Source: Peptococcaceae bacterium
Lineage (GTDB): Bacteria > Bacillota > Desulfotomaculia > Desulfotomaculales > Desulfocucumaceae
Direction: 5' to 3'
Assembly: GCA_013336365.1 (NCBI GenBank)
Contig: JAAXTT010000107.1
Span: 1-5,201 of the forward strand
Length of the DNA: 5,201 nt
Part shown: in pieces, positions 1 through 5,007 of the stretch
How the letters are laid out: each line of letters begins with the position of its first letter
How positions within the stretch are numbered: the first letter of the stretch is position 1
Program-made: the position numbers and the translations under genes
Notes under the pieces: model-generated
Seen by the model: the letters and a program-made list of their open reading frames with translations, nothing else
Told to the model about the DNA's origin: nothing
Database searches by the model: none

Positions 1-66
1 AGAATTGTTAAGATGGGTCATCGTCAGGGAGATGCAGCACCGATGGCTATTTTAGAATTGGTGTAG
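1..66 (+). CDS. rplQ: Large ribosomal subunit protein L17 (bL17), C-terminal end
   Basis: This is the 3' end of a gene that starts before the window: 21 sense codons and a TAG stop. The visible peptide begins RIVKMGHRQGD and ends APMAILELV. That is the typical L17 tail, in which a basic Arg/Lys-Gly-Arg stretch is followed by GD-AxM and a short hydrophobic end. L17 is a structural protein of the 50S subunit near the peptide exit tunnel. rplQ normally closes the alpha operon (rpsM-rpsK-rpsD-rpoA-rplQ) and is followed in many Firmicutes by ECF transporter genes and truA. Here truA follows after a 133-base spacer. The identification rests on the tail motif plus synteny, since most of the protein lies outside. 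Confidence 0.9.
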   Translation, partial: RIVKMGHRQGDAAPMAILELV

Positions 67-94
67 AAGACCAGGATCATTATTAACAGTACAG

Positions 95-128
95 AAGCGG
101 ATGGCAGTGGGATTGGCTACATCCGCTT
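95..128 (+). terminator. 9-bp inverted repeat after rplQ, possible weak terminator
   Basis: AAGCGGATG (95-103) is the exact reverse complement of CATCCGCTT (120-128), with a 16-base loop. It lies 28 bases after the rplQ stop, where a transcript end would be expected. The following bases (TACCAGTGTCTTGTTT) are only moderately T-rich, with no clean U-tract. It may be a weak terminator or a processing hairpin that separates the alpha operon from truA. Confidence 0.45.
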
Positions 129-199
129 TACCAGTGTCTTGTTTATGTAAGACGTATTAGCTTTAGAAAAATATGAAACAAATTTATTGATGGATTTTA

Positions 200-952
200 A
201 TGGGAAAAATGAGAAACATAAAGCTCGTTATTGCATATGATGGTACTAAGTATCATGGTTTTCAGGAACAGCGCGGGACTGGACTGGCAACAATCCAGGA
301 GACTTTGGAAAGGATTCTTGCAAGTCATTTTAAGCAGGATATCCAGGTTTTTGGCGCAAGTCGCACTGATTCGGGGGTCCATGCCTGTGGGCAGGTGGTA
401 AACTTTTATACCGAGACCCGGGGCATCCCAACAAAAAGAATTCCATTGACAATAAATGTGTTGTTGCCAGAGGATATTGTCATCAAGACTGCAACTGATG
501 TTGCAGAGGATTTTCATGCAAGATTCAGTGCAAAGAGCAAAAGATATAGATATGTAATTTATAATTCCCGTGTCCCGAATCCCTTTTATCATCGATACAG
601 TATGTTTGAACCGAGGCTTCTAGATTTGGAGGCAATGAGAGAGGCAGCAAAATATCTGGAAGGGACTCATGATTTTTCAGCCTTTAAAGGTGAAGGTCCT
701 CCAGTCAAGAGCGCGGTAAGAACTCTATCCAGAATCGATTTTGATGTTAGCGGTAAATTGATTAATCTATTTTTCACTGGAGATGGTTTTTTATACAATA
801 TGGTTAGAATTCTTACCGGGACATTGCTGGATGTCGGCCTAAAGAAGTATTCTCCGGTTCAAATTATGGATATATTGGAATCAAAACAAAGAACCATGGC
901 TGGTCCCACAGTTCCACCAAGCGGTCTGTCATTAATGGAGGTCTATTATTGA
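200..952 (+). CDS. truA: tRNA pseudouridine(38-40) synthase TruA
   Basis: The product converts uridines 38-40 in the anticodon arm of many tRNAs to pseudouridine and acts in the cytoplasm without cofactor. The 250-residue length is normal for the family. The N-terminus has the IAYDGTKYHGFQ strand (residues 11-22). The catalytic loop is GASRTDSGVHA (52-62), with the nucleophilic Asp at residue 57. Further family blocks are HDFSAF (157-162), GDGFLYNMVR (194-203) followed by GTLLDVG, and a GLSLMEVYY end. Two starts are possible: ATG at 200, with a weak GATGGA site 5 bases upstream, or ATG at 209, which gives the usual MRNIKL beginning but leaves GGGA only 3 bases away. I kept 200; the choice changes three residues. 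The gene follows rplQ by 133 bases and precedes the separately promoted rplM-rpsI unit. I saw no convincing promoter directly upstream. Confidence 0.96.
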   Translation: MGKMRNIKLVIAYDGTKYHGFQEQRGTGLATIQETLERILASHFKQDIQVFGASRTDSGVHACGQVVNFYTETRGIPTKRIPLTINVLLPEDIVIKTATDVAEDFHARFSAKSKRYRYVIYNSRVPNPFYHRYSMFEPRLLDLEAMREAAKYLEGTHDFSAFKGEGPPVKSAVRTLSRIDFDVSGKLINLFFTGDGFLYNMVRILTGTLLDVGLKKYSPVQIMDILESKQRTMAGPTVPPSGLSLMEVYY

Positions 953-973
953 CAGCAGATTGTTATTGTTTTC

Positions 974-1002
974 TTGACACAACATGCTAGTCGTATTAGA
1001 AT
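974..1002 (+). promoter_or_regulatory. Sigma-A-type promoter for rplM-rpsI
   Basis: TTGACA (974-979) and TAGAAT (997-1002) are separated by exactly 17 bases. The -35 box matches the consensus fully and the -10 box matches 5 of 6. Transcription would start near 1007-1010, about 170 bases before the rplM ATG, leaving room for the structured leader. The promoter begins 21 bases after the truA stop, so rplM and rpsI need not depend on read-through from truA. Confidence 0.85.
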
Positions 1003-1022
1003 ATCAGTTGAGTTGTATTCCA

Positions 1023-1092
1023 AATCCTTGCTTATGCTGAATTGTAGGTGCGATTGAGCCCCGCACTTAGTATTTGTGTTTAGCAGGGGATT
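1023..1092 (+). ncRNA. Structured 5' leader of rplM, candidate L13 leader
   Basis: An elongated stem-loop can be folded by eye in the untranslated leader between the promoter and rplM. An outer stem pairs 1023-1032 with 1082-1092, with G-U pairs and one bulged G at 1089. A middle stem pairs AUGCUGA (1034-1040) with UUAGUAU (1067-1073). A terminal stem pairs GUGCG (1048-1052) with CGCAC (1062-1066) around a 9-base loop ending in CCC. A 7-base bulge (1041-1047) lies on the 5' side and an 8-base one (1074-1081) on the 3' side. Firmicutes are known to carry an L13 leader element ahead of rplM, thought to bind excess L13 and repress the operon. Position and shape fit, but I could not compare it with that family's consensus. 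Confidence 0.65.
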
Positions 1093-1179
1093 AATTATAT
1101 CAAAGCAAATAAAATGGATTTGATTTTAGAATTGACGGGCATTTTAACATGTTCGTTGCTCTGTCAGGAGGGATAGAAA

Positions 1180-1608
1180 ATGAAAACCTATATGGCTAAG
1201 CCAGGTGAAATTGATAAAAAATGGTACATATTAGATGCTGAGGGCAAGGTTCTGGGACGTTTGGCTACAGAGGCTGCTGTTATATTAAGAGGCAAGCATC
1301 GTCCGGCATTTACTCCTAATGTGGATACCGGAGACCATGTGATAGTTATTAATGCTGATAAAATTGTTCTTACTGGCAACAAACTTCAGAATAAGAAATA
1401 TATAAGACATAGTGGTTATCCCGGTGGTCTTAAGGTAATGAGCTATGCTACCTTGATGAATAAAAATCCGGAAATTGCCGTTAGAAAAGCAATTGAGGGT
1501 ATGTTGCCTCATAATCGCCTAGGAGCTGCAATGGCTAAAAAGCTTAAGGTATATAATGGTGCGGAACATCCACATCAGGCACAAATGCCTGAAGCATGGT
1601 CCCTGTAA
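1180..1608 (+). CDS. rplM: Large ribosomal subunit protein L13 (uL13)
   Basis: L13 is an early-assembling 50S protein that binds 23S rRNA. The 142-residue length equals that of the E. coli protein. Recognisable blocks are WYILDAEGKVLGRLAT (15-30), the ILRGKHRPAFTPNVDTGD region (about 35-52), VIVINADKIVLTGNK (54-68), the YIRHSGYPGGL strand (about 74-84), and the signature MLPHNRLG...KLKVYNGAEHPHQAQMPE near the C-terminus. The ATG at 1180 is preceded by a strong AGGAGGG site (1166-1172) with 7-base spacing. rpsI follows after 23 bases, the near-universal rplM-rpsI pair. Expression is probably driven by the promoter at 974-1002 and modulated through the structured leader. Confidence 0.98.
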   Translation: MKTYMAKPGEIDKKWYILDAEGKVLGRLATEAAVILRGKHRPAFTPNVDTGDHVIVINADKIVLTGNKLQNKKYIRHSGYPGGLKVMSYATLMNKNPEIAVRKAIEGMLPHNRLGAAMAKKLKVYNGAEHPHQAQMPEAWSL

Positions 1609-1631
1609 AAGATTGAGAGGAGGAAAAAACG

Positions 1632-2024
1632 TTGGCCCAAGTGAAATTTAACGGCACAGGTCGTAGGAAAGACGCTGTAGCTAGGGTATATATTTATCCC
1701 GGCGAAGGGATTATCACAATTAACGGAAAATCAATAAGTGAGTATTTCTGCCGGAAGGTACTTGAGATGGTTGTTCAGCAGCCTTTGGAGCTTACCGGTA
1801 CAAATGGGCGTTTTGATATTATGGTAAGAGCCCATGGTGGAGGAATAAGTGGACAGGCCGGTGCTACAAGGCTGGGTATTGCCAGAGCTTTGATTTTGGC
1901 TGATCACAATCTGAGACCTATTCTTAAAAAGGCCGGTTATTTGACCAGAGACCCAAGAATGAAAGAAAGAAAGAAATATGGCTTAAAAAAGGCAAGAAGA
2001 GCACCGCAGTTTTCCAAGCGTTAA
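1632..2024 (+). CDS. rpsI: Small ribosomal subunit protein S9 (uS9), TTG start
   Basis: S9 is a 30S head protein whose C-terminal tail reaches the P-site tRNA. The 130-residue length is standard. Visible signatures are GTGRRKDAVARVYIYPG (about 8-24), HGGGISGQAGATRLGIARAL (about 68-87), and the basic tail RDPRMKERKKYGLKKARR followed by APQFSKR, ending in the conserved Arg that contacts P-site tRNA. Translation starts at TTG (1632-1634). The start is fixed by the site AGAGGAGG (1616-1623) with 8-base spacing and by the expected MAQVKFNGTGRRK beginning. It is co-transcribed with rplM, 23 bases upstream, and a long hairpin follows the stop by 22 bases. Confidence 0.98.
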   Translation: MAQVKFNGTGRRKDAVARVYIYPGEGIITINGKSISEYFCRKVLEMVVQQPLELTGTNGRFDIMVRAHGGGISGQAGATRLGIARALILADHNLRPILKKAGYLTRDPRMKERKKYGLKKARRAPQFSKR

Positions 2025-2046
2025 TTTCAATTTTACAAATAATTAT

Positions 2047-2083
2047 AGAAAGAGTAGCGCGGTTTTACTGTGCTACTCTTTCT
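2047..2083 (+). terminator. Long hairpin after rpsI, probable end of the ribosomal operon
   Basis: AGAAAGAGTAGC (2047-2058) pairs perfectly with GCTACTCTTTCT (2072-2083). The stem extends inward by four more pairs (two of them G-U) to a TTTTA loop, giving about 16 pairs. It starts 22 bases after the rpsI stop. No U-tract follows (ACTGTATCTGC), although the 3' arm is itself U-rich. It may act as a terminator, a 3' stabiliser or a processing site. Confidence 0.65.
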
Positions 2084-2155
2084 ACTGTATCTGCAGACTG
2101 TATAACAAGATGAAAAGATTGTCATAAATTAAAGGCTGTAATTTGGAATATATAG

Positions 2156-2161
2156 TATAAT
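2156..2161 (+). promoter_or_regulatory. Probable -10 box of the unknown gene at 2206
   Basis: A consensus TATAAT lies 44 bases before the likely ATG in an AT-rich stretch downstream of the rpsI hairpin. The -35 partner is poor: GCTGTA (2135-2140) is the nearest weak fit. TTGTCA (2119-2124) looks better but is 31 bases away, too far. Only the -10 box is supported. Confidence 0.45.
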
Positions 2162-2192
2162 ACTTTATTATCGGCAATTAATAGTTAAGAAT

Positions 2193-2200
2193 GGAAGTGA
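2193..2200 (+). promoter_or_regulatory. Ribosome binding site that decides the start at 2206
   Basis: GGAAGTGA resembles the GGAGGTGA core and lies 5 bases before ATG 2206. The in-frame ATG at 2191 overlaps this site and has nothing suitable upstream, so it is unlikely to be the true start. Confidence 0.7.
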
Positions 2201-2205
2201 TAATT

Positions 2206-2772
2206 ATGTCAGGAAAAATAAAAAGCGCACTTGAAAAGGCATTGGAAAGAGCGGATACTATGCCTCAGGTTTCTAAAGAGAGCATTGACAGCATTGAAAA
2301 TCTGCCTAAGGGCAGGGCTATTGCAGGCAACTATATGAATGAGGAAGATTTCGATTTGGTAAAGGCCTTGTCGGAAGTACCTAGTGAGGTAAAAAAGCAT
2401 ATATTGCTTGGAGTTCAAGAGGTTCTGCTGGCTAATATTGTGCTTACCGGAGAAGATCATGTAATAGAAAATGATCACAAAGCTATGGAGGGTATAATGT
2501 CTATTAAGGAAGACAAGCCTTCTGCAGGGGTTATTTTAAGTGAGTTAGACAATCTTCTAAAATACTACCAGCAGGTTACCACTCAAGCCATGGAAAAATA
2601 TAAAAAGGAATATGAAGAAAAAACCCGAAACAATCCTCCACAAAATGAGCAGGAGGCAACAGCAGAAAGGGCGGAGTATCAAAAGGAGTGGGTAAAGACC
2701 ATAAGGCAAATAGACCATCAGTTTCAAGCCCGGTTATCTGACCTTAAAGCAAGAATTAAACAGGTAGACTAG
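2206..2772 (+). CDS. Unrecognised 188-residue charged, mostly helical protein
   Basis: I do not recognise this protein. It begins MSGKIKSALEKALERAD and is rich in Glu, Lys, Asp and Gln. There is no signal peptide, transmembrane segment, Cys-based motif or nucleotide-binding motif. Residues from about 50 to 110 (LVKALSEVPSEVKKHILLGVQE onward) look like a compact helical domain. The C-terminal part, from about LDNLLKYYQQV to the end, alternates hydrophobic and charged residues like a coiled coil, broken by a polar NNPPQNEQEA stretch. That suggests a soluble cytoplasmic protein, perhaps a scaffold or binding partner. It appears to be a single-gene unit with its own -10 box, and it ends 10 bases from the convergent acuA. 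An ATG at 2191 would add five residues but overlaps the ribosome binding site. Confidence 0.85.
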   Translation: MSGKIKSALEKALERADTMPQVSKESIDSIENLPKGRAIAGNYMNEEDFDLVKALSEVPSEVKKHILLGVQEVLLANIVLTGEDHVIENDHKAMEGIMSIKEDKPSAGVILSELDNLLKYYQQVTTQAMEKYKKEYEEKTRNNPPQNEQEATAERAEYQKEWVKTIRQIDHQFQARLSDLKARIKQVD

Positions 2773-2782
2773 AGACAGCAAA

Positions 2783-3382
2783 TCAGCAGAATCTGAGAGA
2801 TTCAAAAAGCGCCACTTCTTCAGGGCTGATATTTTTGCCGATTCTGGCCATTAATACATTGGCAGGATGCTCCATTATTTCCGGATCATTTGTGGTCGTC
2901 TTATGTAAATCTACCTTAGCAAAAATATGGGTAAGCATTTCTTGATATTGCCATATTGTCAGATTGCTGTTTTTTAGATCCCAGTGCCAGGAATATTCCA
3001 TTGTTAGAACAATACAATCATCAAGAACTTTGTTGGAAAAGGCTGTTTGCATAAGCTTTTCACCTATCTTGAAGTTTCTCCAAGTAGGGCACATCTCAAT
3101 GCAGCCCATTTCTATGATTTTTGGGTGCTTATACCAGCGGGTGAAATCGTCCATAGGGTGGAAGGTTAGGTAGCCAATAATTTCCTGGTCCTTTCTGGCT
3201 ATGTAAACCATACCTTTATCTAATTTTGTAATGCCAATGATGGCATCCTTTTGTTTTTCTGATGGCCGAAAATTATTGAGGTTTTCATTCATCTCCAATT
3301 TCTCCAAAGCCGAGGCGTCCATTGGTCCCTCGATATAGATTATTCCTTTTGGTGTTTCTATTCTAAGGTTTTCAGGGGCCAA
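2783..3382 (-). CDS. acuA: AcuA-like GNAT acetyltransferase, TTG start
   Basis: The 199-residue product resembles AcuA, the acetyltransferase that in Bacillus inactivates acetyl-CoA synthetase (AcsA) by lysine acetylation. Shared features, judged from memory of the family, are IEGP (17-20), FRP (38-40), VYIARKDQEIIGYLTF (59-74), the RW pair (82-83), IEMGCIEM (90-97), EYSWHWDL (129-136), the helix IWQYQEM (143-149) and TNDPEIMEHPAN (164-175). The acetyl-CoA loop reads RNFKIG (102-107), lacking the first Gly of the usual RxxGxG/A. The start is TTG at 3382-3380: AGGTGGTGA lies just upstream and an in-frame TAA immediately precedes it. No acsA or acuC is in the window, so the substrate is inferred. 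It has its own promoter and converges on the gene ending at 2772. Confidence 0.85.
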   Translation of the reverse strand: MAPENLRIETPKGIIYIEGPMDASALEKLEMNENLNNFRPSEKQKDAIIGITKLDKGMVYIARKDQEIIGYLTFHPMDDFTRWYKHPKIIEMGCIEMCPTWRNFKIGEKLMQTAFSNKVLDDCIVLTMEYSWHWDLKNSNLTIWQYQEMLTHIFAKVDLHKTTTNDPEIMEHPANVLMARIGKNISPEEVALFESLRFC

Positions 3383-3386
3383 TTAT

Positions 3387-3395
3387 TCACCACCT
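3387..3395 (-). promoter_or_regulatory. Ribosome binding site of acuA, fixes the TTG start
   Basis: On the - strand this reads AGGTGGTGA, one mismatch from AGGAGGTGA, ending 4 bases before TTG (3382-3380). An in-frame TAA sits directly before the TTG and the next in-frame Met is codon 21, so the TTG is well supported. Confidence 0.8.
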
Positions 3396-3434
3396 CAATT
3401 GACAACTATTTTTTAAACTACAGTAACTACTCAT

Positions 3435-3463
3435 ATTATAGGTATTTACAGCAAATTTTACAA
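3435..3463 (-). promoter_or_regulatory. Promoter of acuA
   Basis: Read on the - strand, TTGTAA (3463-3458) and a consensus TATAAT (3440-3435) are separated by 17 bases. The start would be near 3428, giving a leader of about 45 bases. The promoter sits between the hairpin at 3486-3533 and acuA, which makes acuA an independent unit. Confidence 0.7.
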
Positions 3464-3485
3464 TATATAGATTAGTTCTTAAATT

Positions 3486-3533
3486 AACAACAACCCCCTA
3501 TTTTATAAATTACTATATTAGGGGGTTGTTGTT
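3486..3533 (-). terminator. 15-bp perfect hairpin ending the DUF2889-like gene
   Basis: AACAACAACCCCCTA (3486-3500) is the exact reverse complement of TAGGGGGTTGTTGTT (3519-3533), with an 18-base AT-rich loop. On the - strand the hairpin begins 3 bases after the stop of the gene at 3537-4361. The GC-rich CCCCC/GGGGG core is flanked by A-rich and UUGUUGUU arms, as in factor-independent terminators. The + strand copy also runs into TTTT (3532-3535), so it may work in both directions. Confidence 0.8.
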
Positions 3534-3536
3534 TTG

Positions 3537-4361
3537 TCATAGAATTTCTTGCAAAGAGATAATTGCATCATGGCTGATGTCAATAATGTGAACACACCCC
3601 TGGACACCTCCCAAAATGTTGGCAGTCGCCTTTTTGCTTAAATCGGCAATATTTTTTCCAATCAGACTTTCTGCATAGGCTTGGGTGTCAAAGCATATAG
3701 GGTAAGGAGCTCTCAATAGGCTTGCTGACATCGACAGGATTTTGAGTTCTTCTCTGCTCACAGTCATGGATATTCCTGCCTCATGGAAGGAGTCAGAAAG
3801 ACTGGCATCAGCCCGAAGAGTTCTTTTGTCTCCGGAAACCATAACATTTTTAAATCGGTTATACAGATTGTTTTTGCGTTTGTGCTTGGCAAGTTGGTTA
3901 AGCCAGGTATTTTCAAGGTTGTCTTTGGAGCCAAGATTGCTGAAATATCTGCAGGAATTGATATACTTCCTTTCCCAGTGATCAACGTGAGCCATCTGGT
4001 CCTCAAAACCTCTTTCCCGGTATAAAAAAGACTCTGACTGAATAATTCCTCGTACAGTATCCAGAATCATGGAGAGAGCTTGATCTCCCAGGCTAGGCAT
4101 AACTGCCTGTCTGATAGCTTTGCCGTTCCCCAGATAGGCAGTTATGCCTCTGAGCCCTTCAATTTCCAAAGAGGAAGAAACCTTCTTTGTGCCTCGGTAT
4201 ATTTCCCATAAAGCATTCTTTATAATAAAATCATGAGGATCAACCTCTATTTTTATGCTGCATTCTATTTCTGTTGACAAGAAGGTGGTCCTGCCAATAA
4301 GAGTATTAAGATTATGGCGGGTAATTACTGTATGCCAATGCTGATTTATTATGTTTTTCAA
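3537..4361 (-). CDS. DUF2889-like protein of unknown function, TTG start
   Basis: The 274-residue product has no signal peptide or membrane segment. Its C-terminal part resembles DUF2889 proteins as I recall them: a DSFHEAG segment, then PYPICFDT followed by LIGKNI, and finally ILGGVQGCVHIIDI, matching the family's Leu-Gly-Gly...Gly-Cys-Thr-His-Leu block, with Val in place of Thr. The N-terminal WHTVITRHN...STEIECSIKIEVDPHDFIIKNALWEIYR also fits the opening strands. The middle (about 115-185) is basic and hydrophilic. No catalytic role is established for the family. Translation starts at TTG (4361-4359), with GGGGGTG 5 bases upstream. Five codons further back the frame reaches ATT and soon a TAA, with no ATG between. 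The gene ends in a strong hairpin and is divergent from the zinc-ribbon gene. The family call is from memory of motifs only. Confidence 0.8.
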   Translation of the reverse strand: MKNIINQHWHTVITRHNLNTLIGRTTFLSTEIECSIKIEVDPHDFIIKNALWEIYRGTKKVSSSLEIEGLRGITAYLGNGKAIRQAVMPSLGDQALSMILDTVRGIIQSESFLYRERGFEDQMAHVDHWERKYINSCRYFSNLGSKDNLENTWLNQLAKHKRKNNLYNRFKNVMVSGDKRTLRADASLSDSFHEAGISMTVSREELKILSMSASLLRAPYPICFDTQAYAESLIGKNIADLSKKATANILGGVQGCVHIIDISHDAIISLQEIL

Positions 4362-4366
4362 GTTAG

Positions 4367-4373
4367 CACCCCC
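4367..4373 (-). promoter_or_regulatory. Ribosome binding site of the DUF2889-like gene
   Basis: On the - strand this reads GGGGGTG, 5 bases before TTG (4361-4359). The same GGGGGTG core serves the divergent gene at 4504. It supports the TTG start, since no upstream ATG or GTG is in frame. Confidence 0.65.
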
Positions 4374-4396
4374 GAAAATATTAACTTAAAAAGCAT

Positions 4397-4426
4397 CTGT
4401 CAATAAATGCTTCGTAATGGTATTAT
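4397..4426 (+). promoter_or_regulatory. Candidate promoter of the zinc-ribbon gene
   Basis: CTGTCA (4397-4402) is followed after 18 bases by TATTAT (4421-4426), preceded by TGG (4418-4420), an extended -10 arrangement. TATAAT at 4424-4429 is an overlapping alternative with a poorer -35. The start would be near 4433, giving a leader of about 70 bases. A 6-bp inverted repeat, AAGCAT (4391-4396) and ATGCTT (4407-4412), brackets the -35 region. Confidence 0.5.
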
Positions 4427-4427
4427 A
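4422..4427 (-). promoter_or_regulatory. Candidate -10 box of the DUF2889-like gene
   Basis: The - strand reads TATAAT at 4427-4422, overlapping the + strand -10 boxes at 4421-4429. No good -35 lies 16-18 bases upstream, so the assignment rests on the -10 match and on its place 61 bases before the TTG start. If both directions are used, polymerases would compete for the same bases. Confidence 0.4.
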
Positions 4428-4490
4428 ATAGTACATCTTGAGTTGTGAGTGTTATTATTTTTCTAAGCCTTTGGTAAGAGATTAATTTAT

Positions 4491-4498
4491 GGGGGTGA
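4491..4498 (+). promoter_or_regulatory. Ribosome binding site that decides the start at 4504
   Basis: GGGGGTGA lies 5 bases before ATG 4504. The in-frame ATG at 4489 shares its G with this run and has no site of its own, so 4504 is the likely start. Confidence 0.7.
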
Positions 4499-4503
4499 AG
4501 TCA

Positions 4504-4884
4504 ATGGATTTTCTCCAAAGAATAAGTGAAAAGGCCAAAAATCTTGGTGGTTTAGCCAAAGAGGCAACTCGTAAGTCCGGAGACCTTATTGAAGTAACTA
4601 AAATCAAATATGAATTGGCAAAGCTTGAAAAAGAAATGGAATATAATCTTACCGGTCTAGGACTTCTTTATTTTCAAAAGCATAGAGGGGAAGAAGGCTT
4701 GGAAGGAGAAATTGATCGTCTTATTCAAAGTACCGGTTTATTGGAAGAGGAAAGAGTTGCATTGGAGCAAGAAATTGAGAAACTGTTGCCTAAGGGATTG
4801 ACCTGTAGCGATTGTGCTGTTGATCTTCCTGCTGGGGGGAAGTATTGTTCATATTGTGGCTCAAAGATTGATAAAGACGATTAA
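4504..4884 (+). CDS. Small coiled-coil protein with C-terminal zinc ribbon
   Basis: The 126-residue product begins MDFLQRISEKAKNLGGLAKE. It has a long charged helical region to about residue 95, with heptad-like stretches (IKYELAKLEKEMEYNL; LLEEERVALEQEIEKLL). A zinc ribbon follows, in which Cys101-x2-Cys104 and Cys115-x2-Cys118 are separated by 10 residues, then GSKIDKDD. This architecture is common in uncharacterised Firmicutes proteins. The ribbon probably binds one structural zinc, and the helices suggest dimerisation or partner binding. No signal peptide or membrane span is present and no specific function can be named. The start at 4504 is preferred over ATG 4489 because the latter overlaps the ribosome binding site. 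The gene is divergent from the DUF2889-like gene and ends before a clear terminator, so it is monocistronic. Confidence 0.88.
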   Translation: MDFLQRISEKAKNLGGLAKEATRKSGDLIEVTKIKYELAKLEKEMEYNLTGLGLLYFQKHRGEEGLEGEIDRLIQSTGLLEEERVALEQEIEKLLPKGLTCSDCAVDLPAGGKYCSYCGSKIDKDD

Positions 4885-4899
4885 CCCTATTAGTAGCAG

Positions 4900-4911
4900 T
4901 TAGTATACTAA
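4900..4911. repeat. 12-base perfect palindrome
   Basis: TTAGTATACTAA is its own reverse complement and lies between the zinc-ribbon stop codon and the terminator stem. It could be a protein-binding dyad or chance in AT-rich DNA. No promoter element is close enough on the + strand to make it an obvious operator. Confidence 0.4.
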
Positions 4912-4916
4912 AATTT

Positions 4917-4941
4917 CGACCGACCTTAGTCGGTCGTTTTT
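4917..4941 (+). terminator. Factor-independent terminator after the zinc-ribbon gene
   Basis: CGACCGAC (4917-4924) pairs perfectly with GTCGGTCG (4929-4936) around a CTTA tetraloop, followed at once by TTTTT (4937-4941). This is the cleanest classical terminator in the window. It separates the zinc-ribbon gene from tsaD. Confidence 0.93.
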
Positions 4942-5007
4942 GTAATTATAAAGAGTGTGTTGGATAATTTTTTGGCTGTCCTTGGCTTTTAGTCTGGAAT
5001 AACTATA

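Noticed and set aside
197..592. 131-codon open frame on the - strand inside truA
   Set aside because: It lies fully opposite a certain truA gene, is rich in Cys, Ser and Ile with no family pattern, and has no ribosome binding site of note.
949..977. TTGACA at the truA stop as another promoter
   Set aside because: Seventeen bases downstream there is only TCTTGA, not a -10 box; the second TTGACA at 974 has a proper partner.
1132..1160. TTGACG as a second promoter closer to rplM
   Set aside because: The region 17 bases downstream reads GTTGCT, and it would skip most of the leader.
1188..1512. Two open frames on the - strand opposite rplM
   Set aside because: They mirror a highly conserved ribosomal gene and show no recognisable protein pattern.
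2789..2803. GAATCT-GAG-AGATTC hairpin as a terminator between the convergent genes
   Set aside because: The stem has only six pairs with a 3-base loop, lies within the end of acuA, and no U-tract follows on either strand.
2964..3173. 69-codon + strand frame opposite acuA
   Set aside because: It is antisense to a well-supported acetyltransferase and has no motif or start signal.
3399..3404. TTGACA on the + strand upstream of acuA
   Set aside because: No -10 box lies at a workable distance and no + strand gene follows.
3742..4025. Three overlapping open frames (two on +, one on -) inside the DUF2889-like gene
   Set aside because: They are short, overlap one another and the longer coherent gene, and lack convincing ribosome binding sites.
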